DNA of 64,000 nt from Liquidambar formosana (taxonomy: Eukaryota > Streptophyta > Magnoliopsida > Saxifragales > Altingiaceae). This document shows positions 44,501 through 54,012 of this stretch, piece after piece (positions within the stretch are counted from its first letter, which is position 1; the number at the start of each line of letters is the position of its first letter). A model generated the notes under the pieces. That model saw only the letters and a list, made by a program, of their open reading frames with translations. It was not told the DNA's origin and did not search any database. The translations under genes and the position numbers were made by a program. The stretch is taken from positions 906,501 through 970,500 of the forward strand of contig CM077833.1 in assembly GCA_039720395.1 (NCBI GenBank), read 5' to 3'.

Positions 44501-44958
44501 ACAGAACATCAATAAGGTCGTCAACAGGGGCTACCCCTTATTCTCTAGTTTATGGAATGGAGGCCGTGTTGCCAGTTGAATTGGAAGTTCCTTCACTAAG
44601 AGTTGCCGTGGAGAGCCAGATAACAGAAGTGGACTGGGTTAAGAGCCGCTATGATGAGTTAGCTTTGCTGGATGAAAGGCGGTTAAGGGCGCTGTATCAT
44701 GTTCAGGGGTATCAACGGAGAGTTGCCAGAGCATTCAACAAGCATGTCAAAGATCGAGGTCTAAAGAAAGGGGATGTAGTGCTGAAAGAAATCAGAGCTC
44801 CAGTGTTCGATCCGCGGGGAAAATTCAAGCCAAGTTGGGGTGGGCCATACATTATCAAAGAGATATTGCCAGCAGGGGCTGTTCGCCTCATGGATTTAGA
44901 TGGAATTGAGTTCGCTCGTCCAACTAATTTGGATCAATTGAAGAAATATCATGTTTGA
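41572..44958 (+). pseudogene. Ogre-2 RT, RNase H and integrase with many single-base indels
   Basis: Same domain order as Ogre-1: YVDD at 42348-42359, RNase H DGAANKKGYG (~43238), integrase zinc finger (~43905-44030), SDNGQHF (~44303), final KYHV at 44958. Against Ogre-1 I count indels near 42062 (+C), 42368 (-A), 43480 (+T), 43685 (+G), 43838 (+A), 43946 (+G), 43983 (+C), 44091 (+A), 44150 (+A) and 44360 (+C). Almost no nonsense substitutions are seen. Eight of the indels, all insertions, fall in ~880 bp. Either this copy was mobilised in trans, or the assembly is locally unpolished. Confidence 0.9.
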
Positions 44959-44964
44959 AGCCTG

Positions 44965-44994
44965 CTAGGTTGAAAACCCGTAAGGGCGGCCTAG
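44965..44994 (+). ncRNA. Post-integrase structured hairpin motif, copy 2
   Basis: CTAGGTT / GGCCTAG outer stem, inner CCC/GGG, loop GTAA (GNRA). Starts 6 bp after the integrase stop, as in Ogre-1. Confidence 0.6.
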
Positions 44995-45043
44995 GCAAAA
45001 GTTAAGGCATAAGAACTACGTAAGACCTGATTCTCCATTCAAA

Positions 45044-45163
45044 ACAAAAAAAAAACAAAAAACAAAAAAAAAAACAAAAAAACAAAACAAAAACAAAAAA
45101 AAAAAGAAGAAAAAAACCATGGAGATACGTAGGCAACCCATAAAGTTACCTTGGGTGCGGTCT
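45044..45163 (+). repeat. AAAC-rich low-complexity stretch and conserved flank
   Basis: AAAAAC-type tract (45044-45115) followed by GGAGATACGTAGGCAACCC and TTGGGTGCGGTC (45120-45161), conserved with Ogre-1 and element 0. Confidence 0.7.
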
Positions 45164-45248
45164 AAATCAAACAAGAAAATCCCAAATTTGATTTATTATT
45201 GGCAATTTATTCAAAACTAAAATTGATTGACATAGCAATTCATTGGTA

Positions 45249-46574
45249 TTAAGTAAAAGAACTATAAATATGCCATAAATATCCTATTCTATTTTTCTTG
45301 GGCTTCTTTGCAGCTCGCTCCTCAGCTTTCTTCTTCTCTCTTTCATGTCTTCTTTTCTTCCTCAAGTCATGTTCATAAGCTGCTGTCACTGCTTCCATAA
45401 TATCTTCTCTGCAAGATCCAAGTTCATTGTTCTTGATAAGTCCAAAAATCCTTTCTCTTCGAGTAGTCTCTCTCTCACCTAAATTGCTTTTCAACCATTC
45501 CTTATACTCGGGGCTCATCATATACGGACCATCAGTATTCGTAACTTGGGTTAGTATCAACTTGCTAGGCCATCGGTCCTTCGCCCAAGTCACTACAGAA
45601 AGACCCGCGGGCACCACAGGATAGTCACCTTTCAAGGAAGTAGGTATGGTTTGCATGGCACCCATCTGACGAAGAACCCTTGAAGGCCAATAGAAGGAAG
45701 TAGACCTCAGTCCTATGAGTCTCACCATGGCGCATCCAGAAGTCCGCAGAAGCACCTGGTCACTGCAGCCCCATATGAATACAAACCACTTGACACTCCT
45801 CCAAGAAAGGGTTTGGAAGTAACCTAGCCAATCTCTCAATGAAAATTGCCCAGGTAGTTCAATGCGGCGAAGGCAGTAATGCTGGGGCTTGTATGGTGTA
45901 ATGGCAACTGGTGACAAGAAATTCAGTCTTTCAAGCAACCACATCTGCAGTAGAATGGGGCTACCTCCTAAAGGAACCTTTGGGTCCTCATGAGTTTTAT
46001 CCAAACCATTCAGGGTTTCAGCTAGCACCATGGGAATCAAGTTATGGCCCTTGGCAAGGAGAGGAATCAAGTCACAGATTTGAATGGGAACATGTGGAGT
46101 ACCAGTGGAAATAAGAAAACGACCAATGAGGCAAAAGGCAAGAGCATGCTTAATAGGAAAGGTAAAATTCAGAATACCTTTACTATCACAAGCTAAAAAA
46201 GAGGTTGCCAATTTCATCAAGTCTACCATATGGTCCTTTACAAACGTAGAGGCATATTGTGAGTGAATCCCAAGTAGATTGGAGAAAGAAGTAAGAAAGC
46301 TTGGGCGAGGAGTAGGGAGAATGAAAGGACCTACCGTTGAAACTCCATACAATGCACAGAATTCCTCCATGGTTGGGCACAGTTCTTCATAGTTGAAGCG
46401 GAACACATGAACTTGAGGATCCCAAAAATATGTAGCAGCAGTCAAGAGGTTCGTTTCAAGCCTCACATGCCTCAAGGAGAGCAATGGATCCAAGCCAAAG
46501 CACTTGAACTCAGATTTTGCTTCAGCACTCATAACTCTCAAAAACCCTCCTAAAAATTTGTCTAGAGCCTCCAT
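45249..46574 (-). CDS. Antisense DUF7745-like protein of Ogre-2
   Basis: Open 441-codon frame opposite to pol. It starts MEALDKFLGGFLRVMSAEAK, shares TYFWDPQVHVFRFNYEELCP, GGSPILLQMWLLERL, LIGLRSTSFYW and LRQMGAMQTIP with the Ogre-1 protein, and ends in a basic tail (DLRKKRRHEREKKKAEERAA). About three-quarters identical to the 428-residue homologue; the central block is most conserved and the 110 residues after IPTS least. Family name (DUF7745-like) from memory; function unknown. The neighbouring pol has some ten frameshifts, yet this frame has none. A C-terminal read-through of about ten codons relative to Ogre-1 enters AT-rich sequence. Confidence 0.85.
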   Translation of the reverse strand: MEALDKFLGGFLRVMSAEAKSEFKCFGLDPLLSLRHVRLETNLLTAATYFWDPQVHVFRFNYEELCPTMEEFCALYGVSTVGPFILPTPRPSFLTSFSNLLGIHSQYASTFVKDHMVDLMKLATSFLACDSKGILNFTFPIKHALAFCLIGRFLISTGTPHVPIQICDLIPLLAKGHNLIPMVLAETLNGLDKTHEDPKVPLGGSPILLQMWLLERLNFLSPVAITPYKPQHYCLRRIELPGQFSLRDWLGYFQTLSWRSVKWFVFIWGCSDQVLLRTSGCAMVRLIGLRSTSFYWPSRVLRQMGAMQTIPTSLKGDYPVVPAGLSVVTWAKDRWPSKLILTQVTNTDGPYMMSPEYKEWLKSNLGERETTRRERIFGLIKNNELGSCREDIMEAVTAAYEHDLRKKRRHEREKKKAEERAAKKPKKNRIGYLWHIYSSFT

Positions 46575-46623
46575 AATTTCTAATGAATGAATACAAGTAG
46601 GTTTAGGAACCTCTTGGATGTGT

Positions 46624-46775
46624 TTTTATAGGGAAAAGGTCACAAATCCAAGTTCAAATAGGAAAAAACCCATCAGAATAGGAAGTTTCCTATTCAAAGT
46701 GGGATTTCCGCTTCGGGCTCGGGTAACCACCCAGGCCTGGGCGGCTAGCCTCCCGAGGCCTGGTGGTCACCCAAG
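46624..46775 (-). promoter_or_regulatory. Antisense promoter of Ogre-2: TATA box and GC-rich palindrome
   Basis: TATAAAA (46624-46630, minus strand) about 50 bp before the ATG, and a palindrome CTCGGGTAACCACCC ... GGTGGTCACCC (46718-46775) ending 88 bp upstream of it. The spacing is exactly that of Ogre-1. Confidence 0.65.
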
Positions 46776-47049
46776 CCACCTTGTTTTGGCTTTTGCTTCT
46801 CGCTTTGTCTCGCCTTGACGCGTGATCAAACCTCCTTCCAAATGAGATATTCAACACTTTTTGAGCTTAAAATCAATCAAATTCCATCTTGAAATCAATT
46901 CCTTGAATTGATTTTATGTTCAAAAGGGTTGAATATATTTCCCCTGTGTCATGCCAACTCAAGTGACAATGTGTTAAGTCACTTTCCTCTTGCACCATGC
47001 CTGTTCAATCTTGATAAATTGATCATATATCCTCATTTCAAATCTTGAT

Positions 47050-49130
47050 TTTTCATCCCACTTGGTTGAATATACTCATCACTTGAATATATTCTTCCAT
47101 TTCAAAAGTGTATTCACTCTTTGAATATGCTTCTCAGGTTTCAAATTCTCATTCCCTATCCTACTTGGTTGAATATATTCATCACTTGAATATATTTTTC
47201 CATTTCAAAAGTGTATTCACCCTTTGAATATGCTTCTCAGTTTCAAATTCTCATTTTCTATCATACTTGGTTGAATATATTCATCACTTGAATATATTCT
47301 TCCATTTCAAAAGCATGTTCGCCCATTGAATATGCTTCCTAGTTTCAGATCCTCATTATCACTTACTTGGTTAAATATATTCATCACTTGAATATATTTC
47401 TCCATTTCAATGGTATGTTCATCACTTGAACATACTTCTCAGATATTTTTGTCACTTACTTGGTTAAGTATATCCATCGCTTGGGTACACTTCTCCATTT
47501 CAATGGTATGTTCATCACTTGAACATACTTCTCAGATCATTTGTCACTTACTTGGTTAAGTATATCCACCACTTGGGTATATTTTTTCCATTTCAATGGT
47601 ATGTTCATCACTTGAACATACTTCTCAGATCATTTGTCACTTACTTGGTTAAGTATATCCACCACTTGGGTATATTTTTTCCATTTCAATGGTATACTCA
47701 TCACTTGAGTATACTTCTCAGATATTTTGCCACTTACTTGGTTAAGTATATCATCACTTGAATATATTTCTCCATTTCAATAGTATGTTCATCACTTGAA
47801 CATACTTCTCAGAATATTTGTCACTTACTTGGTTAAATATATTCATGACTAGAATATATTTCTCCATTTCAATGGTGTACTCATCACTTGAGTACACTTC
47901 TCAGATTATTCTCTATCTTACTTGCTTAAGTATATCCATCGCTTGGATATATTTCTCTATTTCAATGGTATGTTTATCACTTAAACATACTTGTCACTTA
48001 CTTGGTTAAGTATATCCATCACTTGGATATATTTCTCTATTTCAATGGTATGTTTATCACTCAAACATACTTGTCACTTACTTGGTTAAGTATATTCGTG
48101 ACTAGAATATATTTCTCCATTTCAATGGTGTACTCATCACTTGAGTACACTTCTCAGATTATTCTTATCTTACTTGGTTAAATATATCCGTCGTTTGGAT
48201 ATATTTCTCCATTTCAATGGTATGTTCATCACTTGAGTGTACTTCTCAGCTTACTTGGCTAAATATATCCATCACTTGGATACATTTCTCCATTTCAAAA
48301 GTATGTTCATCACTTGAACGTACTTCTCAGTCTTTTTCAATCATTAAGTATACTCATCACTTGAGTATATTTCTCAGCATCTTTTTCATCACTTGGTTAA
48401 ATATGTTCGTGACCTGAATATATTTCTCCATTTCAAAAGTACACTCATCACTTGAATACACCTCTCAGATTATTCTTATCCTACTTGGTTAAGTATATCC
48501 ATCGCTTGGGTATATTTCTCCATTTCAATGATATGTTCATCACTTGAACATACTTCTCAGATTATTTGTCACTTACTTGGTTAAATATATTCATCACTTG
48601 AATATATTTCTCCATTTCAATGGTATACTCATCACTTGAGTATACTTCTCAGTTCATTCTCTATCTTACTTAGTTAAATATATTCGTGACCTGAATATAT
48701 TTCTCATTTTTCAAAAGTATGTTCATCACTTGAGCGTACTTCTCAGTCTTTCTCAATCATTAAGTATCCTCACCACTTGAGTATACTTCTCTGATTTCAT
48801 TCTCACATTACTTGGTTAAATATATTCGTGACCTGAATATATTTCTCCATTTCAGTGGTATACTCATCATTTGAGTATACTTCTCAGATTTTTTGTCACT
48901 CACTTGGTTAAATATATTCGTGACCTGAATATACTTCTCCATTTCCAAGGTACGTTCATCACTTGAACGTACTTCTCAGATCTCATTCTCATCACTTGGT
49001 TAAATATATTCGTGACTAGAATATATTTCTCCATTTCAAAAGTATGTTCATTCGTAGTGGCTTGAATATGCTTCTCTTGACAATCATCGACCCCCAGTGG
49101 TTTAAGTATACTCATGACTTGAGTACACTT
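47050..49130 (+). repeat. Hairpin array in the Ogre-2 3' region
   Basis: About 22-24 diverged units of ~93 bp, each with two hairpins: an AAATATATTCA/TGAATATATTT type and a GTATGTTCA/TGAACATAC type, usually around TCACT and separated by CTCCATTTCAATG and CTTCTCAG spacers. Roughly 45 hairpins in total. Many have paired changes that keep the stem. Short frames (47519-48417) are periodic artefacts. Ogre 3' regions are known to hold variable tandem repeats. The 46776-47049 stretch is AT-rich and without a gene. Confidence 0.85.
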
Positions 49131-49196
49131 CCTTATTTCGGGCTTTTTGGCCAAAAATGGGTTGTTCTTTATCATTGGTTCACAAGTGTAACTTGT

Positions 49197-49214
49197 TCGC
49201 CAATGAGGGGCTTC
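49197..49214 (+). other. Polypurine tract of Ogre-2
   Basis: AATGAGGGGCTTC immediately before the 3' LTR; the same sequence precedes the Ogre-1 3' LTR at 54000-54012. Confidence 0.8.
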
Positions 49215-51995
49215 TGTCACACCCCATTTTTGCACCACCTTACTAGGGCTCATCATTTCATGCATGTTTTTGTTTTGTTTTTGAGTCTAGTCACTTGCAT
49301 TAGTTTTCTAGAGTCACAAGGACAATGGATATGAATTTTGGTTCAAATTGGAGTTGATCTTGAGGGATAATAAGAGCTTTTGTGACTTGAGGGGCATAAT
49401 CGTCTTTTAAGTCCCAAACTTTTCATTTGACCTTGGAATGATCTCCAAATTGTCAATTGGAGTTCATATGGATGCATATGAGGTATTTCTAGGTTCAATT
49501 TGGTAAGTCAATGGCTCGGGATTAAAATGGCTCGATGTGGTTCAAGTTGGTTAATTGACCCTTCCTTGGGTTAGCTCTAATTGACTCACAATTACCAACC
49601 AAATCTTTTCAAATTGACTTTCATTAGTCATCATTTTACCCTCAAAAGTGTTTCATGAAGTTCAATTTTGATATGGCCTGATGATGAGTTTAGTGTGGTT
49701 ATTTACGGATTATCCTTGAAGAATTAGTGCGAATCACAGCATGAGATTTTTGGTTAAAATGAAAAGAAAATTATTTTATTAAATTAGCCATTTTTATCAT
49801 GACACTAACACGTGTACGTATGTGATGAGTGTGTGTACGCACATACGATACATGTGCATGCGTGTTAGCGGTCAGTCTCCCAATTTTTATAAAAGACAAT
49901 TTCCTTTTCCTATTCAGATTAGAAGTCTTTTATCATTATAAAATACCTTTTGATTATTCTCCAAGGAAAACTAGTCCAGGAAGGAAAGGGAAACTCCAGA
50001 TTTCAGCTATAAATACTCTCTTAATGTCTTTAAACAAGGGAGAGGAGAAGAGGGTTTGGAGGGAGTGAAATTCGTCATAATTCAGCAGCAGATTTTCTGA
50101 AAACCAGCAGTCGTATTTTAATCATAACTTTTTCATCCGAAGTCAGAATTTGATGAAATTGGTCTTGTTAGAAAGATAATTCAATTCTCTACAACTTTGT
50201 ATTTCACAAGCTTTGTCCAAATCCAACGTTTTCATACCCAAAAACGCGATTGAAGTTGCTGCTGCTGCAAAGTGACGAGAATCACTTTTCTTTTCTCTTG
50301 TTCTCTTTTTGTTTTCTATTTCTTTTCAAAGTTGAGTGAGTTTTGATCTCTTTGCTGTGATACCACTTTGACAAAGAGGAGGATTCGTGTTGGTTTGATT
50401 CACTCTAAAGACCTGAGGAGCCACGAACAATTACAAACACAAAGGAAGGCCCTTCCTAAGGTATTCTCCTTCTCTATTCAAGCTTAAACTAGGTTTTCAT
50501 ATGGGTTAGGCTTATTGCATGTTAAAGGTAACTTTTTTATCATGTATTAACACTCTAGCTAGTTAATATACATGGAATATCTATTTTTTATCTACTGTTT
50601 AGCATGCTTTAGGGCTGTCCTTTAGGTTTTCAATGCATAGTTATGATTCTTGTGCTCCTATTTGTCCTTGTGCTAGGATTAGTGTCATTGCATGTTAGAG
50701 TTAGGATTTTCATCATGTTATATTGCTTTAGTTAGTTAATATGCATGATATAATTTCTGTTTAGTTTGGTTTTAGCATGATTAAAGTATGTCTTGTGAGT
50801 TTTTAAGCATATTTGTGAGTTTAGGGTTTTAGAGTCATTGTTTCGTGTTTGTTTTCATATAGCATGATAAAGTAGACTTTTTTATTGGTTTTTCTTCGTG
50901 TTTGCTGTATATGTTTTTCATATGGAATAAATATGATAGTTTTGCATGCATGTTAGTATGTTTTAGGGTTTTTATGCATGATATGGTTCTAGGAATATGT
51001 TAGGACTTATTATTGTTCGCTGTTTTGCTAGTTAGCATGCTTAGTGGATGATTTTAGGCCATGATACTATTCTGTCCAGATTTGCATATCATTGTTTTTG
51101 CATGGTTTTAAGCACTTGTAAGGGTGCAAATAGGTGTGGTATCTGTCCTATGGCAAATAGGGCTGCTCATGTCTGAAATGGCTAATGTTTGGAGCTAATT
51201 GCGCTCAGGTAAGTGGGTGTGAAGGTGCCCCAATTCACCTTTCTTCTTAACTCATTCTCTTCTCCCTATCTAGGGTTAATTTTTAATACAAGTCTATGGT
51301 TTAATCAAAGGTTTCCTTCATAAATAAAATTCTGGTTTTTATTAAAGTTTCCATTTTATGGAGTTCTTTCTAAAATCAAACTTTCTATCAAATTCAACTC
51401 TCTTGATCAAATAAGGAAACCTAGGGTTTTAACCATAGGTTTATATTAGGTCTTAACCCTAATTCTAATCGAACTACGTGGACTTTGATCCATGTATTTC
51501 GTTGCATGGTACGTAGGCGCTCTTCGTGAGGCTCAAGTCCGTTCTAGGATCCAAGCATCCTAGGTTTATTTTTGTTTTCTTTTCTTCTTTTTCTTTTTCT
51601 GTTTTTATGTGCTTATTATGCATGGATGGATGAATGAAATATATGATATGCATGCAATTCTTGTGATGATATACTTGCTGATTTTTGTATGGGAAAGATC
51701 TTAATTTAGCCCAAATGAACTGAGAGACCGAAAGGGTGACATGGGTGCCTATAGGCTTTGCCTAGAACCTTCCCATGTCATAACTTAGCCTCCGAATCCC
51801 CGATTTCTTTGGTTTTCAAAAGATTGGTTTTTGCCTTTCCTTTTTTATGGAGTCATTCAAATTGTTTTCCTAAAACAAACTATTTTTAGGGTTTTCCTTG
51901 TTTCCTTTAAAAAATAAGGTGGCGACTCCTTTCCTTTTTCTTTTTCAAACCCATTTTCTTTCAATCCCTTGTGGGCCCAATTTCCGGGGTTCACA
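49215..51995 (+). mobile_element. 3' LTR of Ogre-2 (family B)
   Basis: 2781 bp, matching 24544-27323 with about 17 differences. G-box-like site at 49808, TATA box at 50008-50015, R/U5 hairpins at ~51474-51564. Confidence 0.95.
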
Positions 51996-52000
51996 AATAT

Positions 52001-52507
52001 CTTGACATTGTTTGACATGAAATGATTTGAATGAGATTGCACTGGTGGGCCTTGTGTGGGCATGGCATGCTAGTAGGGTTGAACAAGCCTCTCTATGCAT
52101 ATGGTTTTGATTGTTAGGGGTGAATTCCCTCCTATGTCACTATGATTTGTTGTCATTTGGGATAAAGATACCTTCCCTATATGCATGTGAATGACTGCTT
52201 TCATGAGATAATTGTGTCTCCTATATGAGTTGGTGTTTGAGTTGAGGCATGAATAGCCTCCATGTGAGATGACTTGGTGAACTTGTTGTGTGTTGGTAAG
52301 TAGAAGCTTACCTTTGTCTTGATGACTTAGTGAGAGAAAGATGCAATCTTTCTCATGATTACATGCTTACCTTGATGACTTGAAAGATGCAATCTTTCCC
52401 ATGATTTATGTTTACCTTGATGGTTTGATTATGAGAAGGACGCGATCTTTCTCATACTTTGTGTTCACCTTGAGAGTTTGATATGAGAGGGATGCAATCT
52501 TTCTCAT
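52001..52507 (+). other. Ogre-1 3' region, non-repetitive start and degenerate units
   Basis: Continues Ogre-1 after Ogre-2. No gene. From ~52280 it has irregular units with the phrase TTACCTTGATG and hairpins such as GAGAAAGAT-GCA-ATCTTTCTC (52335), which are the precursors of the regular array that follows. Confidence 0.7.
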
Positions 52508-53459
52508 GTCACATGTTTACCTTGATGGCTTCCTGTGGTATGTGTTTACCTTGATTAATTTGAGCAAGAGAAGGACGTGATCTCTCTCGTGTTATGTGAT
52601 TACCTTGATATTTGAATGATAACCTTGATGATTTGAATATGAGAAGGATGTATCTTTCTCATGTTTTGAGATAGCCTTGATGGCTTCCTGTGGTATGTGT
52701 TTATCTTGATTGATTTGAGCAAGAGAAGGACGTGATCTCTCTCGTGTTATGTGATTACCTTGATATTTGAATGATAACCTTGATGATTTGAATATGAGAA
52801 GGATGTATCTTTCTCATGTTTTGAGATAGCCTTGATGGCTTCCTGTGGTATGTGTTTACCTTGATTGATTTGAGCAAGAGAAGGACGTGATCTTTCTCGT
52901 GTTATGTGATTACCTTGATATTTGAATGATAACCTTGATGATTTGAATATGAGAAGGATGTATCTTTCTCATGTTTTGAGATAGCCTTGATGGCTTCCTG
53001 TGGTATGTGTTTACCTTAATTGATTTGAGCAAGAGAAGGACATGATCTTTCTCGTGTTATGTGATTACCTTGATATTTGAATGATAACCTCGATGATTTG
53101 AATATGAGAAGGATGTATCTTTCTCATGTTTTGAGATAGCCTTGATGGCCTCCTGTGGTATGTGTTTACCTTGATTGATTTGAGCAAGAGAAGGACATGA
53201 TCTTTCTCGTGTTATGTGATTACCTTGATATTTGAATGATAACCTTGATGATTTGAATATGAGAAGGATGTATCTTTCTCATGTTTTGAGATAGCCTTGA
53301 TGGCTTCCTGTGGTATGTGTTTACCTTGATTGATTTGAGCAAGAGAAGGACGTGATCTTTCTCGTGTTATGTGATTACCTCGACATTTGAATGACAACCT
53401 TGATGGTTTGAATATGAGAAGGATGTATCTTTCTTATGTTTTGAGATAGCCTTGATGGC
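52508..53459 (+). repeat. 155-bp tandem repeat, about six copies (Ogre-1)
   Basis: The phrase GATAGCCTTGATGG recurs at 52670, 52825, 52980, 53135, 53290 and 53445, exactly 155 bp apart. Each unit holds two hairpins, GAGAAGGA-CGTGA-TCTTTCTC and GAGAAGGA-TGTA-TCTTTCTC, each with one G-T wobble. Copies are nearly identical, implying recent expansion. The frame at 53212-53397 is a by-product. Confidence 0.9.
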
Positions 53460-53464
53460 ATAGT

Positions 53465-53830
53465 GTTACCTCGTACTATTCGCCAGTTGTTACTGGTGTA
53501 GTATGGGAAGACCTTTCATCGAACGAAGTTCGATGTAAGCTATGGATACCTCGTACTATTCGCCAGTTGTCACTGGTATAGTATGGGAAGACCTTTCATC
53601 GAACGAAGTTCGATGTAAGCTATGGATACCTCGTACTATTCGCCAGTTGTCACTGGCATAGTATGGGAAGACCTTTCATCGAACGAAGTTCGGTGTAAGC
53701 TATGGATACCTCGTATTATTCACCAGTTGTCACTGGTGTAGTATGAGAAGACCTTTCATCGAACGAAGTTCGATGTAAGCTGTGGATACCTCATCTTGTC
53801 CCCCAGTGAAACTGGTATGCAGTATGAGAA
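53465..53830 (+). repeat. 80-bp tandem repeat with two hairpins, 4.5 copies (Ogre-1)
   Basis: TACCTCGTACTATTCGCCAG recurs at 53467, 53547, 53627 and 53707 (period 80), with a diverged fifth start at 53787. Each unit has CATCGAAC-GAA-GTTCGATG and CCAGT-TGTC-ACTGG. A non-repeated stretch of ~180 bp leads to the PPT. Confidence 0.9.
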
Positions 53831-53999
53831 GAGTTTTGTAGAACTTGTGAGGAGTACCTTTGTGCTTGTGTATGATGAATTCGAAGAATTCAATGATATG
53901 ATCACTCTCTTTTCCCCAGTGGGTCTAGACGAAGTCAATTCCCCAGGCAAAAATGGGTTGTTCTTTTGGTCATTGGCTCGCAAGTGAAACTTGCTCACC

Positions 54000-54012
54000 A
54001 ATGAGGGGCTTC
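54000..54012 (+). other. Polypurine tract of Ogre-1
   Basis: AATGAGGGGCTTC abutting the 3' LTR, identical to that of Ogre-2. Confidence 0.8.

Larger units (their letters stand above)
24544..51995 (+). mobile_element. Ogre-2: second full-length Tat/Ogre-type element, inserted in Ogre-1
   Basis: Family B LTRs (24544-27323, 49215-51995) and target duplication AATAT (24539-24543, 51996-52000). 27.45 kb in place, of which 9.8 kb is a copia insertion. Same gene order as Ogre-1 minus the PMD gene. The LTRs differ at roughly 17 positions by eye (about 0.6%), younger than Ogre-1. The sense genes contain about a dozen single-base indels; the antisense DUF7745-like ORF is open. Confidence 0.95.

Noticed and set aside
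47519..48417. Small open frames in the hairpin array
   Set aside because: They follow the periodicity of the repeat and have no independent protein features.
47050..53830. CRISPR-like repeat arrays
   Set aside because: The repeats are irregular, the intervening sequences are themselves repeated, there are no cas genes, and the arrays lie inside plant retrotransposons.
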